DNA from: Bradyrhizobium sp. WSM1417
Lineage (GTDB): Bacteria; Pseudomonadota; Alphaproteobacteria; Rhizobiales; Xanthobacteraceae
Direction: 5' to 3'
Length of the DNA: 64,000 bases
Assembly: GCF_000515415.1 (NCBI RefSeq)
Contig: NZ_KI911783.1
Span: 598,501-662,500, forward strand
In this document: positions 25,916 to 33,324 of the stretch, piece after piece
Layout of the letters: every line of letters starts with the position of its first letter
How positions within the stretch are numbered: the stretch's first letter is position 1
Made by a program: the position numbers and the translations under genes
Notes under the pieces: model-generated
Database searches by the model: none
What the model saw: the letters and a program-made list of their open reading frames with translations, nothing else
What the model was told of the DNA's origin: nothing

Positions 25916-26090
25916 GACACGACTTCCAAGTTCAGGGCAGTTCGAGCCCCTTTGGGATGGCTTTAGCAGGGTCCGCCGCGAGCGCTTGTGATGGAGGTCA
26001 CGAAGGTGGTGCCAGCGGCAGGCCGAAAGACCCCTTTTGTTTGTCGCGCCAGTTCGGCCGCGGTTCGCCGCGAAACGGGTGCACAGCAGG

Positions 26091-26519
26091 TCAGGCATTC
26101 CCGATGTGGCCCCGATATCGAGGCAGATTGTCCGTAATCTCGTGCCAGGGCGCCTTCGAGCCCACGAAAATGTGGGCGTTCGGTCGGATCGAGGGGGCAT
26201 CCACCAGGGTTCCCATGGCGACATGGACCCATTTCCCGTCGCGCACCCGGGAATAAAGCAGCGAGCCGCAGCGGGCGCAGTGGGCGTCATGGGTGGTGTC
26301 GTCACCGTAGATGGTGCGCTGGTTCTCGCCGCCAACGATGCGGAACTTGCTCTGCTCGATGCCGGCGAACGGCTTGAAGGCGGCGCCGGTGGTGCGGCGG
26401 CAATTCGAGCAGTGGCAGTTCATTGCATAGGAGAACGCGTCCGCCACCTCGTAGCGCACGGCGCGGCAATAGCATTCGCCGACCAGGATACGAGCGTTCG
26501 AATTCTCTGATCCGGTCAT
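26091..26519 (-). CDS. GFA family zinc-binding protein (glutathione-dependent formaldehyde-activating-like)
   Basis: The 142-residue product starts at the ATG at 26519, which has a GAGGA ribosome binding site; an upstream start at 26561 is less likely. The GFA (Mss4-like) zinc sites are visible: GECYCRAVRYE, CHCSNCRRTTG and CARCGSLLYS. The segment WVHVAMGTLVD is also typical. Members bind zinc and some interact with glutathione, but most, probably including this one, have no proven formaldehyde activity. The gene is isolated, with 175 bases to the caspase-like gene on one side and a divergent NTF2-like gene on the other. Confidence 0.88.
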   Translation of the reverse strand: MTGSENSNARILVGECYCRAVRYEVADAFSYAMNCHCSNCRRTTGAAFKPFAGIEQSKFRIVGGENQRTIYGDDTTHDAHCARCGSLLYSRVRDGKWVHVAMGTLVDAPSIRPNAHIFVGSKAPWHEITDNLPRYRGHIGNA

Positions 26520-26613
26520 CACAGTGTCCTCGCGCAAATGGTACGCACTCTTATAGCGCATTTTGATCTGTACGACTAAGTTCGGCCCGAGCCATCAGTC
26601 AAAGGGATGACCC

Positions 26614-26988
26614 ATGAGCCAGAACCGTTCGAGCGTCGAAGCCGTCGTGCAATCCTATTTCGATGGACTTTACGAGGGCGATGCCGAAAAACTCGGCGCC
26701 ATCTTCCATCCCTCCGCCGATTTGCGCTGGGTCGAAAAGGGCGAGCTGCAGGTGCTGACCGTGCCGGACTGGCTCGACCGGGTGCGCAAGCGCCCCTCCG
26801 GCAAGGCCGAAGGCAAGCCGCGCGAGGATTTCATTGTCACCATCGACCGTTCCGACGACAAGACCGCCTTCATCAAGGTCCGGTGCCAACTGCCGCCGCG
26901 TTTTTTCACCGACTATCTGGTGGCGATGAAGCTCGCCGACGGCTGGCAGATCGTGTCGAAGTCTTATCGGTATGATCTGCGGGAGTGA
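26614..26988 (+). CDS. NTF2-like protein (putative lumazine-binding type)
   Basis: A 124-residue single-domain protein with the NTF2/SnoaL cone fold pattern: an opening helix with VVQSYFDGLYEGDAEKLGAI, then FHPSADLRWVEKGE, and strands ending in YLVAMKLADGWQIVSKSYR. This matches the family called putative lumazine-binding, whose ligands are unproven. It has no signal peptide and no operon partner, being divergent from the GFA gene. It could be a small enzyme or a ligand-binding protein. Confidence 0.8.
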   Translation: MSQNRSSVEAVVQSYFDGLYEGDAEKLGAIFHPSADLRWVEKGELQVLTVPDWLDRVRKRPSGKAEGKPREDFIVTIDRSDDKTAFIKVRCQLPPRFFTDYLVAMKLADGWQIVSKSYRYDLRE

Positions 26989-27042
26989 GAGGGGCCTAAT
27001 CTTGCGCTGCCCGAAATCGGGCGCACTCGTCCCACATCCTCC

Positions 27043-27119
27043 GTCATTGCGAGCGCAGCGAAGCATCCAGAGTCTTTCCGCGGAGGCAGACTGGATTGCT
27101 TCGCTGCGCTCGCAATGAC
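27043..27119. repeat. Dispersed palindromic repeat, GTCATTGCGAGCG type, copy 2
   Basis: A 77-base unit with ends GTCATTGCGAGCGCAGCG and CGCTGCGCTCGCAATGAC and the middle AGTCTTTCCGCGGAGGCAG. This copy is the uninterrupted template that shows where the insertion sequence entered the third copy. It lies between the NTF2-like gene and the beta-lactamase gene. Confidence 0.9.
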
Positions 27120-27180
27120 GATGCGGATGGAGTGCATGCCGCATCTCCACCCCGCCCCCGCCTCGCTCAAAAGGTCCCCC

Positions 27181-28050
27181 ATGCTTTTCGATCGCCGTTC
27201 GCTGCTTGCCTCATTGTGCTGGATTGCCGCCTCTCCCGCGCTCGCCGCAGACGGATTACCTGAGCTCGAAACCTATGAGCGCGAGAGTGGCGGCCGGATC
27301 GGGGTCTATGCCGAGAACCTCGCGACCGGCGCAAAGCTCGCATGGCGCGCCGACGAACGGTTCGTCATGTGCTCGACATTCAAGGCTTCGCTGGCGGCTT
27401 GCGTACTGGCGCGAGTCGATCGTGGCGAGGATCAGCTTGCCGCCATGATCCCGTACGGCAAGGCCGACCTGCTGGAGTACGCACCGGTCGCCAAGCAGAA
27501 CGTTGCCGCCGGAGCAATGTCGGTCACCGAGATGTGCAAGGCGATTGTCGAGCTCAGCGACAACACCTGCGCCAATTTGCTGCTGGCGCGGATCGGCGGT
27601 CCCGCCGCACTCACCGCATTCTGGCGCTCGCTCGGCGACACCACCTCTCGGCTCGACCACAACGAGCCCGAGCTCAACCGCTCACCGCCCGGCGATCCCC
27701 GCGACACTACGACTCCGGCGGCGATGGCAGGCAATCTGCGCCGGCTGGTGACGGGCGAGGCGCTGTCGACCACCTCGCGCGCGCAGCTCACGGAGTGGCT
27801 GGTGGGTTGCAAGACCGGCGCGAACCGGCTGCGTGCCGGCCTCCCCGCAAGCTGGAAGATCGGCGACAAGACCGGCAACAACGGCAAGGACGCCTCCGGC
27901 GACATCGCGGTGGCCTGGCCCAAGCCCGATACGAAGCCCGATGCACCGATCCTGATCGCGGCCTATACCCAGGGCGGCACGCCGAGCGCGGCGCAGATCG
28001 AAACCGTGTTCGCACGCATCGGCCACATGGTGGCCGAGCGGCTGGCGTGA
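27181..28050 (+). CDS. Class A beta-lactamase
   Basis: From the ATG at 27181 the protein has 289 residues, starting with a signal peptide that has a twin-arginine look (DRRSLLASLCWIAASPALA). All class A motifs are intact: nucleophile Ser65 in CSTFK, Ser126-Asp127-Asn128 (SDN), the general base Glu162 in NEPELN, and Lys230-Thr-Gly in GDKTGNNG. The product should hydrolyse penicillins and perhaps cephalosporins in the periplasm; the spectrum cannot be read here. A Cys precedes the nucleophile, as in some carbapenemases, but I see no partner Cys near KTG. No ampR-like regulator is adjacent, so expression is probably constitutive. Base composition matches its neighbours, arguing for a resident chromosomal gene. 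Confidence 0.94.
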   Translation: MLFDRRSLLASLCWIAASPALAADGLPELETYERESGGRIGVYAENLATGAKLAWRADERFVMCSTFKASLAACVLARVDRGEDQLAAMIPYGKADLLEYAPVAKQNVAAGAMSVTEMCKAIVELSDNTCANLLLARIGGPAALTAFWRSLGDTTSRLDHNEPELNRSPPGDPRDTTTPAAMAGNLRRLVTGEALSTTSRAQLTEWLVGCKTGANRLRAGLPASWKIGDKTGNNGKDASGDIAVAWPKPDTKPDAPILIAAYTQGGTPSAAQIETVFARIGHMVAERLA

Positions 28051-28098
28051 GCCGCATGCATTGACCTTCCGGCCGCTTCCGAGTGAAGACAGATCATC

Positions 28099-29706
28099 AT
28101 GGAAGCGAAATTTCAGACCTTTCTCATCCTGCTCGCCGTGCTGGCGGGCACCGCGCTTGTCGCCCGCCGCTTCAACATCGCGCCTGCCATTCTGCTGATG
28201 CTCTCCGGCGTCGGCCTCGCCTTCGTGCCGGGCATGCCGCCGGTCGAACTGCCGCCGGAGCTGGTGCTGCTGATGGTGCTGCCGCCGCTGATCTACTCGG
28301 CAAGCGTCGCGATGAGCTGGCGCGAATTCAAAAAGAATCTTCGCCCCATCGTGCTGCTGGCGGTGGGCGCGGTGATCTTCACCGCGGCGTTGGTCGCAAC
28401 CGCCACGCATTATTTCATCGGCCTGCCCTGGACCGTTGGCTTCCTGCTCGGCGCCATCGTCGCGCCGCCCGACGTGGTGGCGCCGCTCGCGATCGCGCGC
28501 CGGCTGCATTTGCCGCGCAGGCTGATGGTCATCCTCGAAGGCGAAGGGCTCGCGAATGACGCCACCGCGCTGATCCTCTACCGCTTCGCGCTCGCCGCAA
28601 TCATGGTCGGGCATTTCTCGCTGCCTCTGGCAGGCGGCGAGTTCTTGCTCATCGTCGCCGGCGAGATCGCCTTCGGCATCGGTGTCGGCTGGCTCTCCCT
28701 GAGGTTCCGCAAATGGTCGGGAGACCCGCAGGTCGAGCTGACACTTTCGCTGATCACGCCCTACGTGTCCTACTGGCTGCCCGAGCATCTCGGCGGCTCC
28801 GGCGTGATCGCCACCGTCGCCTGTGGCCTCTATGTGAGCTGGAACGGTCCGCTGTTGATCTCGGCATCGACGCGCCTGCAAGGCATCTTCTTCTGGGACC
28901 TCGTGATCTATCTTATCGAGGGCTTGCTGTTCCTGCTCACCGGGTTCCAGATGCGTGCGCTCTACGAGAAGTCGAAGGCGTTCCCGCTCGATGACATCGT
29001 GATCGCGACCGTCGTGGTGCTGGCGGTCGTCGTGATCGCGCGCTTCGCCTGGCTCTATCCCGCGACCTATCTGCCACGGATGCTCAGCAAGTCGCTGCGC
29101 GCTCGCGACCCCTCCCCGCCATGGCAATGGCCGTTCGTGCTTGCGTTCACCGGCGTGCGCGGCGCGGTGTCGCTGGCGGCGGCGCTGGCGCTGCCGTTCA
29201 CGCTTCCGGGCGGCGAGACCTTTCCGTTTCGCGACCTGATCCTGTTCGTTGCCTTCGGCGTCATCTTCATCACGCTGATCGGCGTCGGCCTCACGCTGCC
29301 CCCGGTGGTCCGTTGGCTCGGTGTCGCCGAAGCCGGTCGCAACGAGCATGCCGCCGAGCACGAGGCCGAGATCGCGGCACGGCGCCAGACCCTCGATGCC
29401 GCCCTGAAGTCGCTCGACGCGCTGACAGAGGAGAAGGACGTGTCCGACGAGGTGATGCGGCTCCTGCGCGCCCGCCACGAGATCCGTGTCAACCAGCTAC
29501 CGGACTCGCTCGATCCCACCCGCCACGACGTCTCCGCCGCCGGCACCGCCCTGACCCGCGGCCTGATCGCCGCCGAGCGCAAATTCATCCACGAACTGCT
29601 GCGCGACGGCCAGATCACCGACGAGACGCGGCGGCGGATCGAGCGCGATCTGGATCTGGAGGAAGCGAGTTTAGCGAACCGGGAATATCGGGGAGGGCCG
29701 CTGTAG
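28099..29706 (+). CDS. Na+/H+ antiporter, CPA1 (NhaP-type)
   Basis: A 535-residue protein with about twelve membrane helices over residues 1-415 and a charged cytoplasmic tail with helical AxxEAEIAARRQTLD-like sequence. The CPA1 signature is visible: GAIVAPPDVVAPLAIARR (helix with the conserved Asp), EGEGLANDATALILYRFAL with the transport Asp in ND, and TGVRGAVSLAAALALP. It exchanges Na+ (or K+) for protons across the inner membrane for pH and salt balance. It starts 48 bases after the beta-lactamase stop and may be co-transcribed with it. Ion preference is not decided by sequence. Confidence 0.92.
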   Translation: MEAKFQTFLILLAVLAGTALVARRFNIAPAILLMLSGVGLAFVPGMPPVELPPELVLLMVLPPLIYSASVAMSWREFKKNLRPIVLLAVGAVIFTAALVATATHYFIGLPWTVGFLLGAIVAPPDVVAPLAIARRLHLPRRLMVILEGEGLANDATALILYRFALAAIMVGHFSLPLAGGEFLLIVAGEIAFGIGVGWLSLRFRKWSGDPQVELTLSLITPYVSYWLPEHLGGSGVIATVACGLYVSWNGPLLISASTRLQGIFFWDLVIYLIEGLLFLLTGFQMRALYEKSKAFPLDDIVIATVVVLAVVVIARFAWLYPATYLPRMLSKSLRARDPSPPWQWPFVLAFTGVRGAVSLAAALALPFTLPGGETFPFRDLILFVAFGVIFITLIGVGLTLPPVVRWLGVAEAGRNEHAAEHEAEIAARRQTLDAALKSLDALTEEKDVSDEVMRLLRARHEIRVNQLPDSLDPTRHDVSAAGTALTRGLIAAERKFIHELLRDGQITDETRRRIERDLDLEEASLANREYRGGPL

Positions 29707-29712
29707 CTCCTC

Positions 29713-29744
29713 GTCATTGCGAGCGTAGCGAAGCAATCCAGACT
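29713..29744. repeat. Left half of GTCATTGCGAGCG-type repeat, copy 3, interrupted by the IS
   Basis: This 32-base piece reads GTCATTGCGAGCGTAGCG up to CCAGACT and stops abruptly where the insertion sequence begins. It continues at 31003. Joined and with the 4-base target duplication removed, the unit is 78 bases, the same length as copy 1. Confidence 0.92.
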
Positions 29745-29798
29745 TGAGCCTCCCCTAAATCGGTGGACACCTATAGCTTAGGCAGCGAGAGGTGTCAG

Positions 29799-30116
29799 AT
29801 GGCGAAACGGCAGCGACGGTCCTATTCGGACGAGTACAAGCGGCAGGCAGTCGATCTGGTCTTGTCGAGCGGCCGCTCGGCGAAGTCGGTATCGAAGGAG
29901 CTCGGGCTTGACGGCTCCGTGCTGAGCCGATGGGTGAAGGATCGGAGCACGGTGGCAGCCGGCGGCAGCGCCGTGGCGCCCACATCGCAAGCGGCGGTGC
30001 CGTCGGCGGACCAAGCTGACCTGGTCGCACGGTTGCAGCGGGAAAACGAACAGCTGCGCATGGAGCGCGACATTTTAAAAAAGTCGATAGCGATCTTTGC
30101 TGGACCCCGGACATGA
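29799..30116 (+). CDS. IS3-family transposase OrfA
   Basis: A 105-residue protein from the ATG at 29799 (a start at 29763 would add twelve residues). It has the transposase helix-turn-helix RRSYSDEYKRQAVDLVLSSG followed by SVSKELGLDGSVLSRWVKD, and a C-terminal leucine-zipper-like segment LVARLQRENEQLRMERDILK used for multimerisation. It binds the inverted repeats. Its last codons overlap orfB by four bases (ATGA), and the A6G frameshift signal lies near its end. Confidence 0.93.
   Translation: MAKRQRRSYSDEYKRQAVDLVLSSGRSAKSVSKELGLDGSVLSRWVKDRSTVAAGGSAVAPTSQAAVPSADQADLVARLQRENEQLRMERDILKKSIAIFAGPRT
30077..30083 (+). other. Probable programmed -1 ribosomal frameshift site
   Basis: The heptamer A AAA AAG lies in the orfA zero frame (ATT TTA AAA AAG TCG). 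Slipping back one base enters the orfB frame, which is open from here to the orfB ATG at 30113 (residues VDSDLCWTPD before the Met). The fused OrfAB protein would be the active transposase, the usual arrangement in IS3 elements. Confidence 0.82.
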
Positions 30117-30973
30117 GGTTCCGTTTCATCGAAGATCGCCGGGCGGACTATCCGGTTAAGATCATGTGCCGTGTGCTCGGCGTCTCGCCCGCGGGCTACT
30201 ATGCTTGGAGGTCGCGCCCGGAAAGCCCTCGGGCCGTGGCCAATCGAGATCTGCTGGAAGGCATCAAGCGGGTTCATCGCGAGAGCCATGGCCGCTATGG
30301 CAGCCCGCGCATCCATGTCGAGCTCAAAGCCCAGGGACATCATGCAAGCCGTGGCCGGATCGAGCGGCAGATGCGCCGTCATGGCGTTCGAGCCATCTCC
30401 GCCGGGCCGCGACGATGCCGCACCACCGATAGCGGGCATGGCTTCCCGATCGCGCCGAACCTGCTCGGCCGGAACTTCTCGGCCGCCATGCGCAATCAGG
30501 TTTGGCTCGCCGACATCACCTATGTCTGGACCGGCCAGGGATGGTTGTACCTGGCCGCCGTTATGGATCTGTACAGTCGCCGCATCGTGGGCTGGGCAAT
30601 GGACGACCATCTACGCGCCGAATTGCCGCTCGCCGCATTACGAATGGCGATCAAGGGACAAAAGCCCGGCGCCGGCCTGATCCATCATTCCGATCGCGGC
30701 ATCCAATATGCTTCAACCGAGTACCGCCAAGCGCTGCAAGCCGCCGGCTTTCGGCCTTCGATGAGCCGCAGAGCCGACTGCTACGACAACGCCCCGATGG
30801 AAAGCTTCTTCCACACGCTCAAGACCGAACTGATCCATCACAGTCAATATGAGACCCGCAATGAAGCCGAGCGCGACATCTTCGCTTACGTCGAAGGCTT
30901 CTACAATCAGACCCGAAGGCACTCGGCTATCGGCTATATCAGCCCGGTCGAGATGGAGCTAAAATCGGCTTGA
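30113..30973 (+). CDS. IS3-family transposase OrfB, DDE catalytic subunit
   Basis: A 286-residue protein with an N-terminal HTH_21-type segment (CRVLGVSPAGYYAWRSRP, HGRYGSPRIHVEL) and an integrase catalytic core. The DDE residues are visible: Asp in VWLADITYVW, Asp in LIHHSDRGIQYAS and Glu in NAPMESFFHTLKTEL. It ends with the conserved YNQTRRHSAIGYISPVEME. Full length and no internal stop indicate a functional protein. Expected to act mainly as the OrfAB frameshift fusion, with the ATG start at 30113 giving a separate OrfB. Confidence 0.95.
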   Translation: MRFRFIEDRRADYPVKIMCRVLGVSPAGYYAWRSRPESPRAVANRDLLEGIKRVHRESHGRYGSPRIHVELKAQGHHASRGRIERQMRRHGVRAISAGPRRCRTTDSGHGFPIAPNLLGRNFSAAMRNQVWLADITYVWTGQGWLYLAAVMDLYSRRIVGWAMDDHLRAELPLAALRMAIKGQKPGAGLIHHSDRGIQYASTEYRQALQAAGFRPSMSRRADCYDNAPMESFFHTLKTELIHHSQYETRNEAERDIFAYVEGFYNQTRRHSAIGYISPVEMELKSA

Positions 30974-31002
30974 ACCCTGTCCACTTTTTTGGGGGAAGAT
31001 CA

Positions 31003-31052
31003 GAATCTTTCCGCTGCGGCAGCCTGGATTGCTTCGCTACGCTCGCAATGAC
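31003..31052. repeat. Right half of GTCATTGCGAGCG-type repeat, copy 3
   Basis: This 50-base piece begins with GAAT, the target duplication, continues CTTTCCGCTGCGGCAGCC and ends GCTCGCAATGAC. It is the inverted counterpart of 29713-29744 and resembles the middle and right arm of copy 2 (27043-27119), showing that the two halves were once one element. Confidence 0.92.
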
Positions 31053-31075
31053 GGCTGTTGAAGCGGCGGCGCAAA

Positions 31076-31897
31076 CTACCGCCTCTCGCAAAATTCCCTC
31101 ATCGCCACCGCCACGGCGCCCGCAATGATCTGCTGCCGCTCCGGGGAGTTCATCGCCATCTCCTCGTCCCGGTTGATAATGGAGCCCGCTTCGAGCAGCA
31201 CTGCGGCACTGCGGGTTTGCGAGAGCACGACGAGCCCGTCATAGCGGTAAACGCCGACATCCTTGTCGAGCAATTGGCGCCGGTAGCGGCCCATCACCGG
31301 CAGGGCATATTGGCCGGCATAATGCAGGTCTTGATCCTTCAGCTGCCGGCCGATCATCCGGGCCAGCATCAGGCTCGCAGCGTAGTGCGGATTCCGCTGC
31401 GACACGAACAGAGAGTGGCCCGAAAAGCGGTCGCTGAAATAGCTGTTCGCGCCGTCGAACTCCCAGGTCTCGATCAGCTTGTCCGGCACCGAATCGTGAT
31501 GGATCGACAGGAAGAGATCGGCCCGGGCGCCATTCGCGGTACTGACGCGTTTGAGCAAACTCGGCCGCGCCTTGCCGTCCGTGACGAGCAGCCGGGTCGC
31601 GGCAAAGCCTTCGGCCTTGAGCTTCGCCGCGATCAATCTTGCAAGCCGGAAGTTGAAGCCGAATTCCGTGTCGTTGCGTGCGCTCAACGCGCCGTAGGAG
31701 TCCGGGGTGTGCCCAACATCCACGACGATCCGGAATTTCGACATCTCACATTTGACCGGCGCGTGCGGCGGCTTGGGTTTCGCGATCTTCCGCGCGATAG
31801 CAGCATGGCCCTTACCTGCAGGCGCCAGCGACCATAGCAAGATCGACGCGACCAGCGTCGAGACGAGACTTGCAAGGATGCTGCGCGGCTGCCCCAA
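31076..31897 (-). CDS. N-acetylmuramoyl-L-alanine amidase (Amidase_3)
   Basis: The 273-residue protein has an N-terminal signal peptide or anchor (ILASLVSTLVASILLWSLAP) and a zinc amidase domain. Zinc ligands fit His63 (VVDVGHTPDSYGA), Glu78 (NDTEFGFN) and His133 or His134 (LSIHHDS), with catalytic Glu236 in VLLEAGSI. It cleaves the amide bond between the glycan and the stem peptide of peptidoglycan in the periplasm. It is shorter than AmiC and lacks an AMIN domain. It lies just upstream of a Rieske oxygenase gene on the same strand (three-base gap), which is probably chance packing and not a shared pathway. Confidence 0.92.
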   Translation of the reverse strand: MGQPRSILASLVSTLVASILLWSLAPAGKGHAAIARKIAKPKPPHAPVKCEMSKFRIVVDVGHTPDSYGALSARNDTEFGFNFRLARLIAAKLKAEGFAATRLLVTDGKARPSLLKRVSTANGARADLFLSIHHDSVPDKLIETWEFDGANSYFSDRFSGHSLFVSQRNPHYAASLMLARMIGRQLKDQDLHYAGQYALPVMGRYRRQLLDKDVGVYRYDGLVVLSQTRSAAVLLEAGSIINRDEEMAMNSPERQQIIAGAVAVAMREFCERR

Positions 31898-31900
31898 GTG

Positions 31901-33238
31901 CTACTCCGCTGCCGCTGTTCGCGGCCGGCCGACAAAGCCTGTGACGTCACCGAAACGCTCCAGCATCACCGCGGAAAGGTCCTTGGCCTTGCTGGTGACG
32001 CAGGCGCCCGAGCGCACGGCGTAGCGATCCTGATGCGCGGCCTGCGGCGGCGGCTCGCCCTGCTGAAGCGCTCGCGCCAGCTCCATCACGACTTTCCGGA
32101 AATGCATGATGCCGAGATCGGTCGGACCGAGATGCTCGCGGGTGCGGTCGGCAATCGGGCCCTGGCTGTCCTGCACGGCCGCATCCTGTTCGGAGACGCC
32201 CTTGATGCCGGTGTAGCTCCTGGTCTTCTGCAGCTTGCGGTCGATCAGATAGTCGTTGCCCTTGTGGCGCAGCGGCACGTAATTGTCGCCGACTTCCGCG
32301 ATCACGCCGTTGCCGCGATCGAAGGCGTCACGCTCGGCTTGCGTCAGCGGCCGCTCCGGATTCCAGGCATAGGTGTAGATCCAGCAATTGGTGTCGGTGA
32401 CGGGGACGAAGGTCTGGCCAAAGATGTTCTCGCCCGGCATCGCGCTCGGGGCATAGGCGTGGAACGGCATCAGGAACTGCGCGATGCGCCAGTAGATGTT
32501 GTCGTCGCCGGTGATCCGCCCGCCGGCGATGGTGAGGCCCGCCGCATGCGGGGCGATCTTGATCACCGGGCGCGGATCCTCCGCGATCCAGCGCATGTGG
32601 TCGCTTGACATCCGCGCGATCGGATTCACGAAATGCTTCTTGATATCCAAAATCTCGTTCTCCTCCTTGTCGAAGGAGAGATGGGCGAAGGTGAAATGCG
32701 CGGTGTCGATCGAGCCTTCCAGCGCCTGCACCCAGTTGCAGTCCTGCCATTTCTTGCTGACGTAGCGGTGCGAGGCCGGCAGCAGCGCCATTTCGAGATC
32801 GGGCAGCTCGGGCATCGCATCCGCGGGACCCATATAGGCCCAGATCATCTCGCCCCATTCGCGCGCCGGATAGGATTTGATGCGGATGAGATCCTTGGCG
32901 TTGAGATCGGGATAGGAGGTCGGCATGTCGACGCACCTTCCGTCGGTGTCGAACTTCCAGCCGTGATAGACGCAGCGGATGCCGCATTCCTCATTGCGCC
33001 CAAGCCAGAGATTGGCGCCCCGATGCGGGCAATACTGGTCGATGATTCCGACGACGCCGCGCGTATCGCGGAACGCAAGCAGCTCCTCGCCGAGCACGAC
33101 GATCTTCTTCGGCTCGCCGTCGGGTTCGGGAAGTTCTTCGGACAGCAGGACAGGAATCCAGAACCGGCGCAACAATTCGCCCATGCCGGTTCCGGGGCCG
33201 GACTCGGTCAGGAATTTGTTGTCCTCGGCGCGGAGCAT
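31901..33238 (-). CDS. Rieske non-heme iron oxygenase, large subunit
   Basis: I start this at the ATG at 33238 behind GGGAGGATC, giving 445 residues; an open frame back to 33460 is not supported. The Rieske cluster ligands are Cys70/His72 (YCPHRGA) and Cys89/His92 (CVYHGWKFD). The mononuclear iron region shows GSIDTAHFTFAHL with two His. The layout resembles phthalate-4,5-dioxygenase or vanillate-demethylase type oxygenases working with a separate reductase, which is not adjacent. The TauD-like gene lies 86 bases upstream in the same direction, so both oxygenases may act on one compound. The substrate, probably aromatic, is unknown. Confidence 0.92.
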   Translation of the reverse strand: MLRAEDNKFLTESGPGTGMGELLRRFWIPVLLSEELPEPDGEPKKIVVLGEELLAFRDTRGVVGIIDQYCPHRGANLWLGRNEECGIRCVYHGWKFDTDGRCVDMPTSYPDLNAKDLIRIKSYPAREWGEMIWAYMGPADAMPELPDLEMALLPASHRYVSKKWQDCNWVQALEGSIDTAHFTFAHLSFDKEENEILDIKKHFVNPIARMSSDHMRWIAEDPRPVIKIAPHAAGLTIAGGRITGDDNIYWRIAQFLMPFHAYAPSAMPGENIFGQTFVPVTDTNCWIYTYAWNPERPLTQAERDAFDRGNGVIAEVGDNYVPLRHKGNDYLIDRKLQKTRSYTGIKGVSEQDAAVQDSQGPIADRTREHLGPTDLGIMHFRKVVMELARALQQGEPPPQAAHQDRYAVRSGACVTSKAKDLSAVMLERFGDVTGFVGRPRTAAAE

Positions 33239-33324
33239 GGATGATCCTCCCGACGGTCTTTGTTTTCGGCAAGATTGGCGCGGCCGCGGGAAGACGTCAA
33301 CGCGGAACGCGGTGCGCAGGCCGG

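Larger units (their letters stand above)
29745..31002 (+). mobile_element. IS3-family insertion sequence, 1258 bp, complete
   Basis: The element is bounded by imperfect terminal inverted repeats: the left end starts TGAGCCTCCCCTAAATCGG and carries GTGGACA; the right end, read inward on the other strand, starts TGATCTTCCCCCAAAAAAG and carries GTGGACA. It contains two overlapping reading frames, orfA and orfB, in the phase expected for -1 frameshifting. Flanking GACT (29741-29744) and GAAT (31003-31006) look like a 4-base target duplication with one later change. The element entered a palindromic repeat. Both frames are intact, so it may still be mobile. Confidence 0.93.

Noticed and set aside
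25916..26335. A longer N-terminus for the caspase-like protein
   Set aside because: It would place 140 residues before a clear signal peptide and runs through an intergenic region and the opposite strand of the GFA gene.
27682..29478. A 598-codon minus-strand frame across the beta-lactamase and antiporter genes
   Set aside because: It crosses two real genes on the opposite strand and has a Gln/Arg/His-rich, domain-free translation.
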